Source: Pelargonium tetragonum (lineage: Eukaryota; Streptophyta; Magnoliopsida; Geraniales; Geraniaceae). Taken from it: DNA of 64,000 nucleotides. Below are positions 49,601 through 61,548 of this stretch, one piece after another. The notes under the pieces are model-generated. The model ran no database searches. It had not been told where the DNA came from and saw only the letters and a program-made list of their open reading frames with translations. Every line of letters starts with the position of its first letter. Positions within the stretch are counted from its first letter, which is position 1. Both the position numbers and the translations under genes were made by a program. The stretch lies in contig JAYMTL010000018.1 of assembly GCA_036897445.1 (NCBI GenBank), positions 1 through 64,000 on the forward strand, written 5' to 3'.

Positions 49601-52600
49601 GAGGGGGCTTCTTAAATTCCTTATTGTAAATATTGAGTTTTAACCCTTAAAGTGTTTCGTGTCAAGCGAGCGCCCTTCATCCTAATTGTACGTCAGGTTT
49701 GTCTTAAAAATATGCACAGGAGACCCACGCTCTTATTTCGAGTTATGGGAGAGGATAGCAAGTAGAGTAGATATTAAACAGGCCTAAAAAAGGAAATGTA
49801 GCTGGCAGCACAGGATTATAACCTATAGAAAATGAAGTTAGGCCTAAATTTCTCTAATCACGCACGAGTATCCATATATCTAAATATCTCCTTAATAATA
49901 AAAATTCCCTTAGCTTATTAAATGAAACTAATAGAATCCCGCTTTTATATAAGCCAAGTCTCTGAAATAAAGAAATTTTTTAGGGTTTACGCACGACCTG
50001 TGCCCTTAGGAGAAAGCTTCTTGTTGGGTAGAGAATAGCCTTTAAAAGAATTTTACGGCACCTCTTTGACTAGATATCCGGTATAAAGTTAAGCAAATCT
50101 CTAGGAGTGCCTATATAAAAGAAAAGTGATGCTCTATAAGCACCCTACTTTGTTTTGAACTTTTTACCAAACAACTAGAGTTACTATAGTTTTAATTCAT
50201 GTATTTTTGGGTATATTTTTTCCAACCGAGCTCAAGCAGAAATAAGAGTATCCCAGTCTAACGTAGAGGGAGTTCCCTTATTAGAGAACCCTTAAGTATA
50301 TTTCTTTTTAGCAAGCGGCTCCTTTTTACATCGCAGTTTTTGCATGTTGTCCTTGTTTAGGAGTCTCCCAATTAAGACTTTACAAACTTCTTGAGGAAGG
50401 TTGCACTTAATTAAATACATGGTAAGGGGTTAGCAACTTATCTTAGACTTTAAAAGAGCTCTTTGAGAAAAAAGAAGAGTTTTATATCTATATGAATGAG
50501 TAACAGTAGTTCAAGTTTTTAAAAGACATTGCCGGCGAATATAACTCTCTAAGTCTTTGACTTCAGACCCCCCAGTATAAGGTATCTAATATTCTTCAAG
50601 ATAATTCACAAATAAAATATCTTACTCTGAAGCAGTAAAGGGTATATTTTAAAGAGGGCCCGTTAACACGAATTGCGTAAGTTCAAATCCTGCCAGTACA
50701 AAACCCAGGCTACAAGTTAATAGCGCGTGTAAACTTAATTATACGAAAACGCAAACTAACCTTTAATAGAAGGAACCTCGTGTTGCAAAAGGCTCAAAAC
50801 TTTATAACATTAACATGATAACTTGTAAACTTACCTTTCGCTCTTCTTTAGATCTTAACAATACTACATAGCGGGTTTGGAATTTTTTATACGCCCACTA
50901 GCTACTGCTACATATATCCTCGGGTAGCTGCATGCGCGGGTAATTATAGTATTGCGTTTATTACTTTTATTATATGAGAATTCAAAGGTTTTTTCTAACT
51001 TACATTTTCCTTTGTTTTCTTTTTGTAAAATAAGCCTTTATTTGAACAAATTTAAGTATTTCACCTACAATGTAATTGTAAAAGGGCTCTATTAAAGCCA
51101 TACAAAACTATCGCATATGGTCAGTTCTGTCTATTAGAGTTAAAGTTTACTCATATATTACCTAAAAAAGAATTTCTAATAGTTCTAGTATTAACGACTC
51201 TGAATATAGAATCCTCTCTTCCCAGCTCGGCCCGAAAATACTAAGCCAGCGATAACTAAAGAACTTTTTACTAAAGATCTCTCTTCTATCTATTAAAAAT
51301 CTTACCGCAATCGCAATACTGAGGTCTCAAGGAAGGTCTTATACTGGATTTCTAACTAATAGCTAAAGATTCTCATCGTTTTAGGGAATTGTACAGAATT
51401 TTCTTTGTCAAGGACGATTATTAAATAAGAGGAGGGGCGCTCTAACACAAAAGGAAAAAAATAGAAAGCTCCTAGTATAGCTATGAAGTTATTAGCTTTT
51501 TGTGTCTCAATAAGTAATCTTCTAAAGACTTAACAGGAAACTTTAAAACCCCTAGCTTTTAATTGCTTTTTATGGACTTCAATACCAAACCAACTTCAAA
51601 CAAGGTTTTAAAAGCAAGACTAAGTATTTATTGGACAAGGAAAACTCTTTTAGGCTTTTAGGAAGGTGTGATTAAAAGGAGGGTTCTTTACAAAAGCCTA
51701 AGCTCCAACTGAACTTCCTAATACAAGAGGAGGACTCTAATCTAAGTAGATAATACTAGCTATTCTGATCCACCAAAGCATTAAAGGGAGACTTAACTAA
51801 AAAGCTCGTGCCGATCAGTAAAACTGTCTACAAGGAGGTGTTAGCCCGCCATTAAGCCTTCTTTCGGGAATCTATACGCACTAGAAACAGGAAGGGATTT
51901 AAGGGGGATCCAATTCCAAAGTAAATCAACTTTCACTAAATTCTGTAATTTGTGAAGTCTTTCAAAAACCAGAAAGAGCCTGTCAAGAAATACTGAATCT
52001 TTTCCTTTATTCTACGGGCAAATCTTATGAGTGAGGCATCTTGTAGGACAACAGAAAAAGGTGAAGTCATTTCTAAGCTTTAGATTTGACTTCAGGGTTT
52101 TAAAAAAACTCACTAATAGGGCAAGCCAATTAATAGGAAATTGTAATTTCAAAGGCAGAAAAGTAGAGCAAGGTTTTCACAAGATCAAGTATATAGTAGA
52201 AGGAACCCCGGTGTCTACAGAATTTTTAGGCCTCCAAATTTCTTGAAACGGGATTCGAGCCTATACTATGGATATTTATAGAAAGGTTTAGCTCTAAAGA
52301 CTTATAAAAATCTAGCTAGAATAATATATAGATACGGAATAAAGCCCTAAGAAGCAAAGCAAGAGGGTCTAGCTCCGGAGAAAGGTTAAGAAGTTTTAAG
52401 TTCCTCCGTTTAAAAAAGGAAAAGGAGTTTCGTAAACTAATACAAGTTGGCATTAAAATTCAGTATTAAGAGCTTGGCATAGATTAAAAACTAGCATATG
52501 GAATTAATCAAGAGTATCTCAAAAATAGGAAGGGATTCCAGTAATAAAGCGAGAACTAAAAAGAATTTTATGTTACAACTACAGACACCTACCCTTATTA

Positions 52601-55225
52601 ATAGGTTATTGAAAGCGCCCCTATTCTGTTATTTCCCCGGTTCTCCTCAAATTACCTTCTAAAATATTATATAAAAGTACTTAAATAAAAGACCCTTTGA
52701 ATTTTTGCCTCTTACTTACTAGCAACCCTACTATAAAAAAGAGGCCCCGAATTCATTTCGAGTCAAGTTATCAGAAAAGGCAAAGCTTTAAAATGTTTCT
52801 ACTGAGCAGGGGATTCCTTCTTCTTTTTTAAGTTATAAGTATAAAATAATGGTTATGTAGGTTATAACTTTCCGGTGCTTAGATCCTATAACGAAGCCCT
52901 AGTTAATGAATTAATGAAAAATTGAGCAGGGCTTACTACAAATATACTGAAATAGAGTTGAGAGATGCTAACGGGTCCCTTACTCCGGAATAGAATTAAA
53001 AAAGGAATACTCCTAAAAGAGCACTGCCTGGGATAAAGTATATTCAACCAAACTAAAATTAGGACTTTATAACAATTAAAGGACAATTTGGAATTTAACA
53101 CAAGTAAGATAGAGAGAAGTTTGTCCATACTGAGGGAGGTTCCTGTTAGTAAAAGAGTGTTTGAGTAAACTTCGATTTAATAATAAGATTTAGGAAAAGG
53201 GGACTCACGAGAGTTAAGGTGGGGCATACTTTTAAGGATTCAGAGGAATTCATTAACTACCAAAATCTTTCTTCCTAATAGGGTTTTTATCTAAATGAAA
53301 CTAAAATACAAGTATAACAGCTAACTAAATCCAGATTCCCGTTAAAGGTTATCTCAGGAACTTAGGGCCCCTTACTCTTTCTTTACTTTTTTTGATAGCA
53401 CTTATACTTGTACTTTCTCAGAACTATGCCTATCTTCTCTTAGTATAGTACTTTGCTATTAAACTTTATATGAGTAAAAAACTCTACTCTATATTCAAAT
53501 ATTTCTTAAAGAATCAGTCCCAATATCGAAAATAACGGGAGCTACCTTAACGAGAAACTTCTACTACATGGGAGCTTGAAGGGCTCTTAATGTTTATTCT
53601 GGACCAATATTTTATTCCGTTAATCTTTGGCTCCTTTTCAGTCAAATAAGCTTCCAAATTTCTAATAGGGACCCTAAAATATCTTAGAATTGCATTTAAA
53701 ATTTTATTAACTCTGAAGTTTTGAATGCTATGCAAGTACTCTAACAAATCAGGATTTGGTCAAAGAGGATCCTCTACATTTCCGTAAGACCCAGGGCTCC
53801 TTAAAAAAGCATCTTTGAATACATTCCCTTTAGCTTTGTTACTAGATTTACTTGGAGTTTTTCTGAGCTGCAGACTAAAATTCAATATAGAAAAATTTTC
53901 CCATAATTCATTTAATAGTTTTTAGCAACTAGAGCCCATATTATTTATTCCAACGCATTTCTTATTTGAGTATAGATGTTTGGTTACAAGCAGCTTACCC
54001 TTGAAATCCCGCACCAGGTCAAAGGAAAAGTTCGATTTCATATAAAAAGATACAAAAGCCTTTTTCTATAAATCTATTAACTAGTCCTAAACTGCTTAAA
54101 AGAGATTTTTCTGAGTCACAATTAATTGTTATAACACTGTGTAATATAAAACCCTCAAGACCTCTTTTCTTCCTGCAGGAGCAGCTTAAACCGAGAAGAA
54201 CTAAGAAAGATGTTTATTCCAAGGAGCGGCCCTTATAGTTCTAATTATAGATTATAGACGCTTATATTTATGAGCTTTAATTTGGAAAACTCGCTGCTGG
54301 GTATTCTCCCGTTGTGGGCACTGGAGGCCTCCTTTTTATTCTAATTCTCAGCGCCACCCCTACCAAGTATCTTGTATAACAATAGGATCTGGACAATGAC
54401 TTAGGTGGGTTGCAATACCACTTTATTTCTAAAAGGGGTAAATTATGTATTATGTAAGTATAGCCTTTAGAACTGAGAATCTTTTAGCAGTAAGAAATTG
54501 AAATATTATCCTGTGAGCCGATTGTGATTTCTCTATTCGTAGTTATTAGGCCCTGTAAGAGTTTCGATTAAAATGACACTCGAGATTATCTAAGGAGGGA
54601 TCCTTAGGATTTAGAGATAAGGAAAATTATATAACCAAGTAATTAAGGGCCCTGCTAGGATAAACTTTTAACTAGAATTTCAGAACAGGGCTTTTAGATA
54701 GTGAAGAAGCTTAGAATTACAGGATTAAAGGGGAATTTGAAAATTTAGATGTTAAGCAAGTATAGAATTTACAAGAGACAACCTTTGCCTTTTATTAGAG
54801 GCTTTCTTTTATATCTCTAATAGCTAAATGCCTTAATAGGACTTACCGTCATGGGGGTCAGTCAAAGGCATAGGGGTTCTATCTACACAGTTATTGTGTT
54901 GAAGGTTCTACCAATTTTGTAAGTAAACTTTTTGTTTAATAAGGGAGTAATAGTTCTGATACTAGATTCAGTAATCGGGTTTTCCTAATTCCGGTATACT
55001 TACTAAATCTAATTTGGGTCCTTTACTTTCGAGAGAGTCCATGGGGCTCTTTTGTACTACAGAAAGGTGGATACCGGCTAAGAGTTACTTCATAAAAAGT
55101 CCTTACCCAGAAATCTATAAACTTGTGACGAATACCATACTTTATTTAAAATAAAAAAATCTTAGTACTATTGAAAATCGGGTTTAGTATGTGGAGTGAA
55201 AGAGTTAAAACTCTCTTGTCTTAAT
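46680..55225. other. AT-rich spacer, no gene seen
   Basis: It contains the longest frame of the window, 110 codons on the minus strand (47,061-47,393), which starts with ATG but shows no domain, motif or family resemblance. A tRNA-like T-arm at 50,680-50,700 lacks the rest of a cloverleaf. Composition is as low as 20% GC in places (49,321-49,380). Confidence 0.6.
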
Positions 55226-55297
55226 CCCTTCAAGTAGGACTTGAACCTACGCCTGTTCGGTTAACAGATAAGTGTTCTACCGCTGAGTTATTGAGGA
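55226..55297 (-). pseudogene. trnN-GUU: Decayed plastid-type tRNA-Asn(GUU)
   Basis: Read on the minus strand, these 72 bases align without gaps to my recollection of the usual land-plant plastid tRNA-Asn(GUU), at about 54 of 72 positions. The anticodon loop CTGTTAA with anticodon GTT, the D-loop core and the T-arm (stem GTAGG/CCTAC, loop TTCAAGT) are kept. Helices elsewhere have failed: only two of four D-stem pairs and two of five anticodon-stem pairs remain, and the acceptor stem has one mismatch. About half of the 18 differences are transitions, mostly G to A or C to T. Seed-plant mitochondria often use a plastid-derived trnN, so an old plastid insert or a retired mitochondrial copy both fit. 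I see no other plastid gene beside it. The homology is firm. The pseudogene status is inferred from the broken stems, and a heavily edited transcript is an unlikely alternative. Confidence 0.8.
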
Positions 55298-57360
55298 AGG
55301 CGGCTAAAGAAAGGGAGTTATGAAATGAAACAGTTTTCTTATTATAAACCACTTTGCTATGTAAATTTCCCGTCTTAGTGTTACCTTTTTTATATAAAGA
55401 AATTCGCGTAGTATTCTTCCCCTTTTTCTTGAGTACCAAGCGAATAAAATTTCTTAAGGCAAGCATCTTAAGTGCCTTTTAGGTAGACCTAGCTTATACC
55501 GTATTGAAAGAATGAATATAGAAGGCTCCTATAGTACCTAGCAACTATATCTTAATCGTTAACCTCATTTATAAATATTATTCTCTTTCATATTCCAAGG
55601 TAAATATAATTTTAATTAGCTTAATTAAAAGTTAGTTAGAAAGCGTTCTTTAAGGGTTAGGTTAGGCTCTAGTTGAGTAACTTTTAGGAAATCTCAAAAA
55701 CTCAAAAATACTAAAAAGTTTACCGAGCAAAGCTTGCTTATGAAAATTAGAAAATACTAGTATATATACTTCATAGATACAATCTTAGTTTGGTTTGGTA
55801 AAGAGAAATAATATTTAATGCTCAAAAGGATTAATAGAGCTTCTGGGTTATCTATCTAATAATAGAGAAAAGCTTTTCGCTTCTACAAAATTCTTTATAA
55901 GAGAAGTTACAGCTAAGTAGACTACTGCGGAGATATGTATATATAACCAACCCTCTTCTTTTTTGTTTGGGCAGAACAATGGTTAAGCAACATGAAAATA
56001 GGTTCCAAGCGTATCTTACAAGAAGAATATTCATTAAGATAAAAAAATCCTGGTTTTAATAAAATCTCAACTTAAAAAACTACCTTCATTTTATTCCGGA
56101 ATTCTACCTACGTTCTTTCCCTGGAAGTCACCCTAGTTATAAGGCCCAGTCCTCGGGTTAATACCTAAAAGAATATTCTATTTTATTACTAAAGTGCGCT
56201 TAATCCCCCCGAACTAGAACAAAAAGGTTATAACTTAAGGGAAACTCCTTACTAACTACTAACTAATGCTTCTCTTTAAACCCTTTCGCTTGTAAATCTG
56301 AGGGGAACTTTTTTAGTTAGATAAAATAGATAAAAGAAAACCCCCTTCTTTTTAAACAAAGATTGAATGTCCTGTTATATTTAATAACGAGTTCTTTAAG
56401 CCTAATACTATATATCAGGCAATCTAGTGGACCTGAGTCTTTTTTTATATGTCAATAAAACTTATTCAACTCTTTTTCTTACTACAGAATTCTAGTTTAC
56501 GCGCAGTTCTGCTCTTTAAGCTTAACAATTAGTATGTATCTTACCGAGAGTAATGCTAAAATTGGGAGGGAATGCTGTAATAACTTATACTCGTCCAAGC
56601 CCTCTATTTAAAACAAGCTTACGAAAGGTTATTCCTAATCCCTCATATACAGCATTAGGTCTACTTGTGTAGAGTTTACTTCTCGGGGTTTAGATGCTTG
56701 AGGCTGCTGTTAATAAAGTACCGTATATGTTTACAAAAATCAAATATAGGAGCTAGCCCACTTTGCGCGGTTATTGGGATTGTAAGAGATCTGAAAAATT
56801 TAACTTACTTAAAATCCAAGTTTCAATTTTTTCTAAGCAGTTAAACTTTAATTAGACACCTTCTGCATAATAAAAGGATAATGAGAACTCTTCCACATGC
56901 ATTTCTTAGTGACTAGGGGTTCCCCTTGAAAACTTTTTATATAACTTAGTATACGGGGTGTGCATACCAGCCCCTTTGTTACTCTTATCATAGACTGTAT
57001 AGTTTTAGGACCAATAACCGGATGCGGAATAATTACCAAAAAAAGCACCATAACTAACTAAAATGAAATAGAAAAGAGAAATTCAAAGCATACCAGGAAG
57101 AATTTTCAAAGCTTTCCAAAATCAAGGTGAATAGGATTAGAAATAGATGCTCAAGACTCTTGTCGGGAGAGACAATTTCTTGTATGTGCTACTATGCTAC
57201 TATAGGGAACAAAGAATTTTCGAGGTCCCTTATCCTAGTTAGCGAGGCTACAAGTAAGCTAAGTAAAGAGTTTAGTACAATCATAAGGAATCCCATAAGA
57301 CATTGGATTTTTATTTAAAAGGGGCTTTCCTTATCTCACTTCATTCTGTTACAGGACCCA
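55298..57360. other. AT-rich spacer right of trnN pseudogene
   Basis: I see no plastid or mitochondrial gene in the sequence flanking the trnN remnant. The 8-bp tandem at 57,188 lies here. Confidence 0.6.
57188..57203 (+). repeat. 8-bp tandem repeat, two copies
   Basis: GCTACTAT is repeated twice without change. Confidence 0.85.
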
Positions 57361-57369
57361 GAAATAGTA

Positions 57370-60300
57370 ACGAAGAGAGCAACTCTAGAAATCAATCTAA
57401 TCGGCTTGGGAGTACAGAACTGAAGCTAAAGTCATTCTTCTTTTTTCTAGTAAAGAGGTAGAGGCTAAAGTCTGCTGTCTTATTCCCCGGGCTACTCCTT
57501 AATTAACAAGGAATGGAGGGATATTGCAAGGGCCGGGTTAAGGAGTTTTGTTGGATTGCTCAATTCTTCAGGTATCCTTATAGATAAGTTACTTATCTTT
57601 CGTAAAAGCCTTTAGAAAAATTCGAGCTATTAAGTCTGCTGGCTATATCTTAAGGAAGCTTTCCAAAGAAGAAGGGTAGTAGATGAAGCAAACTATGATA
57701 CAGAGTAACTAACAAAGAAGTCCGTTTCTCCAAAATATCGGGAATAACTAGCTAAGGTTTCCTCGGATTGGGTAGGTAAGCAATAATAAGTAAAGTTAAA
57801 ACAATGTGTTCCTTTGCGGTGCTTGTTTTAGTATCTAGGACATAGGACATTAAAGGTAGAGATAGGGCAGCCTTCTACGATTACTCACTCCTAAAAACAA
57901 AATTAGGGTTCAAGGAAAATTTAGCCAAATTTCTTGGCTTGTATTCTAAAGAGTTGGTGCAACTTGCTTACTTATAAAACCCTATTGTGGGGCAAGTGTA
58001 CGCATTTTCACTTTTACACATGAGTTTTCCTTAGATTTTTTTTAGTCAGCCTCGCATATAAAGGGTATTCTAATACTGCGAAATTTACAAGACTCCCTCT
58101 ACCAAGCAACAAGCGCATAAATAAACCTAAAAGTCAGGACTACTTATTCTAAGTAAAAGAGCTAAATCCTTGTATATTATACTATAAATATATTTATATA
58201 TAGTAAATCGTGAACCTCACTAGAAAAAATCTTGCTCCTTTTCTGAGAAACTCTAAACCCAATATAACTATCTTTCCATATAGAATAGTTTGACTTGGTA
58301 CTATAGAGGCCCCTCTCTTTAATTAACTGATATTTATAGCGTCTTTTGTAGTATATAAAGGGTTGGCAAAACTTACGGGATTAAATAAAAATATTATAAT
58401 AAGGGATTTCCGCTATGCTATAATATTCGCCTAGGGAAGCCCCTAAAAAAATAAGCTTATCTTTTTTGAGGTAACAAACGACACTTACGGAATATTGCCT
58501 TATTAAAATAAAAAAGAATAAAGAGAAAGATTGATTCTATATTAGTGATTTTCATTCCTGAGACAAGAGCCCTTTTATTGTCAAGGTGCTGGAGGAACAG
58601 TAGACACAGTCGATGAAGCACTCACTAGCATGCCAATGCCAATGAAAGCCAGTCAATAGCTGTCAGGAAGAGCAAGCCAATTAAAGGAGAGTATTCGATT
58701 TGTATTCCAGGTATTTTCATTTGTTATAATAGAGTACACCTTCCTCAGGTACCTAAGCCAAACAAGTGAGAGTATAGTCTAAGCCAGCTTACCTTTCATT
58801 TAGTCCTTATTGGGATTTCAGTTCTTGGAGCTTGTTCGCTGTAAAGTATCCGTAATAGTCCCGAGAAATAGGAATTCTATAAACTTTTGAATAGGGCTTT
58901 CCAAGGCTATCTCTCTAACTAAGAAAGAATTTAAGAATTATAAAGGCTCAAAAACCTAAATATATAGGTCATAAGAAGTCTAGCTCTAGCTTTAAGGCAG
59001 GAAACGGTGCTAGGAAGCTGGTTGAAGATTAAGAAGCTTTTTAATAAAGGATTAAGGGACCTCCTAGCTTTTATTTAGAAAGACTTATCAGAGAATCATA
59101 AGGTAAACATTGGATTTTAGTACTCCATTTCGAAAGAAAAATCTGGATACATAATAATAAGAGAAACCTTTTTAGGACCTATCTTTTTGTCCGGTACCTT
59201 AGAAAAGAAAAGCTTATTTTCTATTTTTGAGTCTTTTTCAGAGTTTGGGAATTCCCTATTTTTTACCGCCTAGCTCTTGGTCTTGAGACATATTATCCCT
59301 AGTCAAACTACTCTAGGATTATGCATTCAAGTATTCGGCTTCAAAAGTTCCCCTTTTTCTCCTATCATGATCTGAAGTTTTACCCAGCTGCCTTTTTAAC
59401 GTCCTAACTCAAGGGCTTAAATTGAGTCTAGTTCTAGTAAAGGGCTTTGGAATATAATAGCAGACTTTCTTTATGAAAAAGGAGTCCCTTTATTTGTATG
59501 GTCAAATAAAAGGATTAAGTCACTGAACGGAATAGGTCTAAACTTTCTTAGAGGACACTCGCGAAGCGAAACTCAGGTATAGCTTTCCACCAAACCTCGC
59601 CTTTCCGAACTCCCAGCCGGATACAATCTTTTGATGAATACCCAGCAGGGCTTACATGTATAGACTAACTAAAGCGCTACGATCTATTCACTTCGTTTCC
59701 TCCTTTCTTAGTATAATCTAATTGATGTCTACTATATATACTATATAAAAGTCTTCCTTCATTAATAAAAAAGTTAAGTAAGTAGTTTGACTTTCTTAGA
59801 AACTTTGTTGTACTGAAAGCTCTTTGATGGAGAGGTAACTCATAATAACTTCTTTTTCATAAGAAATTCTAGAGCATTTATAGCACGTATAGACCCTATT
59901 AACAGGAGTAGCAGTCAGCATCCCTTTTGGATATAGGAAACCTTTGACTTATTGCATAGCTATTTAAGAGTATATGCAAAAAAGAAAGAAGATAAAAGAG
60001 AAAGAAAAAATCTTCCAGCTAAATCCTTATGACTAAAAAGAAATTCCGCTCTGTTGTGTAACTTATATCAAGGCATTCCCTGAGGTTCGGTATTTTAAGA
60101 GACTAGATTAGAGAGTGCCTACTTAGTAAGGCAATATACTTTTTTAAGTCATGAGCAAAAAAGGGTTTAAAAAGCATCCGTTTCTTATTGTAATAGGATA
60201 TTTGTGTCTTGTATTTTCTCAATGCCCAAAGCTGACTCCACAGTAATACTACACGAAGGCGCTTGGACATCTGTTATCATTTAGGAGGAGTTATCAAGTA
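57370..60300. other. Mixed spacer sharing motifs with the G-rich blocks
   Basis: It contains the 57,495 repeat and short resemblances to the 23.9 kb region (TTCTTGGAG followed by TTGT.CG near 58,821). The texture at 58,600-58,700 (CCAATGCCAATG, GTCAATAGCTGTCAGG) is typical of plant mitochondrial spacer. No gene is recognised. Confidence 0.45.
57495..57532 (+). repeat. 38-base dispersed repeat, copy 2
   Basis: Partner of 39,315-39,352 (31 of 38 identical). It connects the 57.4-60.3 kb stretch with the G-rich block at 39-41 kb. Confidence 0.55.
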
Positions 60301-61532
60301 TATAAGTGATTTTGGCTTGCTCTTTTTTAATAACGAAAAAGTAAGATGATTTAGAATTACGTAATAGTTCCTTTTTATTAAGTAGAGTTTTTAAGAGTTC
60401 TATCTTTGAGTAAGAGTGTAGCTCTGTATTTTTTAAGGATTATTCAACGGATATGCTAGAGATAGAGGTGTAGAAGTAATCCTCTTTTTTTAGAGTATTA
60501 ATCTTAGTACCCTTCTGATGCAAGGTTAAAAAAAAGGAATCCTAAAAGCCTTTTTTTATGTAAAAAAAAACTTTTCAACTTGAATTAAAAAGAAACCTTT
60601 TTAGATAACATATACTCCTCTTATTTTTTTACAGCTTTAGAGAACTTACCTGAGACATAGAAACTCCTTTACTTTAATTTAGTCATTTTATAAGCTTTAG
60701 TCTTAACACACCTGTGGAGTCCCTTAAAAAAAGGAACTTTGAACTACGAACACCCACAGGAAAAGTAGACTTTCATTCCTTTACTAGAAACAGAAAGGAA
60801 CTGGAGGGAAACAAGCAACGCCTAAAAAAATTTTCTATAATTCCTATAAAGCATTTCATTTTCTATAATTTAGTTAGAATTCCTAATCTTTCCTGCTTCC
60901 TGACTACTTTTTTAACAAGGGAACTCCCGGATTAGTCTATCCCCATTTAGTAAAGAGCTTTACTTACCATTTTTCTTTTTCTCGATCGACGAAAACTATA
61001 ACTTTTAAACTAGAAATCCTTAAACAAAGAGCTACAAATACCTAAACTTATTTTATTAGTGAGTGCGCCTAGACGACTTATATGGGTTTTTATCTTTTTC
61101 GGGAGCATCTAATTATGAAACTCAGTAAATATTGCAGAATTAAGATATCAAATACCACCTAAGTTGAGATGGGATCCGATAATTTTACAATAAATAGAAG
61201 CCCTCTAACAGGAGATCCTGGTTTAATCTCATAAAAAGGAAGCTCCTTGAAAAAATGTCATTATAACTTAAGAAAATAGAAAGTATTTAAAGGAGATACT
61301 AAGCGAAGAGATTTTCATTATTAGAACTTTTCTCTGAGTAAGGGAATCTCTTATTTAATTTATTACCCCGTATCCAAAACAAGGGGCTTGTTTAACAATT
61401 AACTATGCTAAGACTAGTTCACTCTAAGCTAGTGCTCTTAGAAAATGCCACAGAGACCCCTATCTCTTCCATACAGATTTGAGGCCTTTATAGTTTACAT
61501 TATTTTGATTTTGGATGCTTTTTCAGTGGCAC

Positions 61533-61548
61533 AAAAACCTAGGTTTTT
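61533..61548. repeat. 16-bp perfect palindrome
   Basis: AAAAACCTAGGTTTTT is a perfect palindrome centred on CCTAGG. There is no neighbouring gene and no assignable role. Confidence 0.9.

Noticed and set aside
50655-50702. T-arm-like GTAAGTTCAAATCCTGC with TTAAC upstream, suggesting tRNA-Tyr, -Asn or -Lys
   Set aside because: One T-stem mismatch, and no D-arm, anticodon stem or acceptor stem.
52236-52260. ATTCGAG loop with a partly paired stem (minus strand), tRNA-like
   Set aside because: Four of five stem pairs only, and the adjoining sequence gives no acceptor or anticodon stem.
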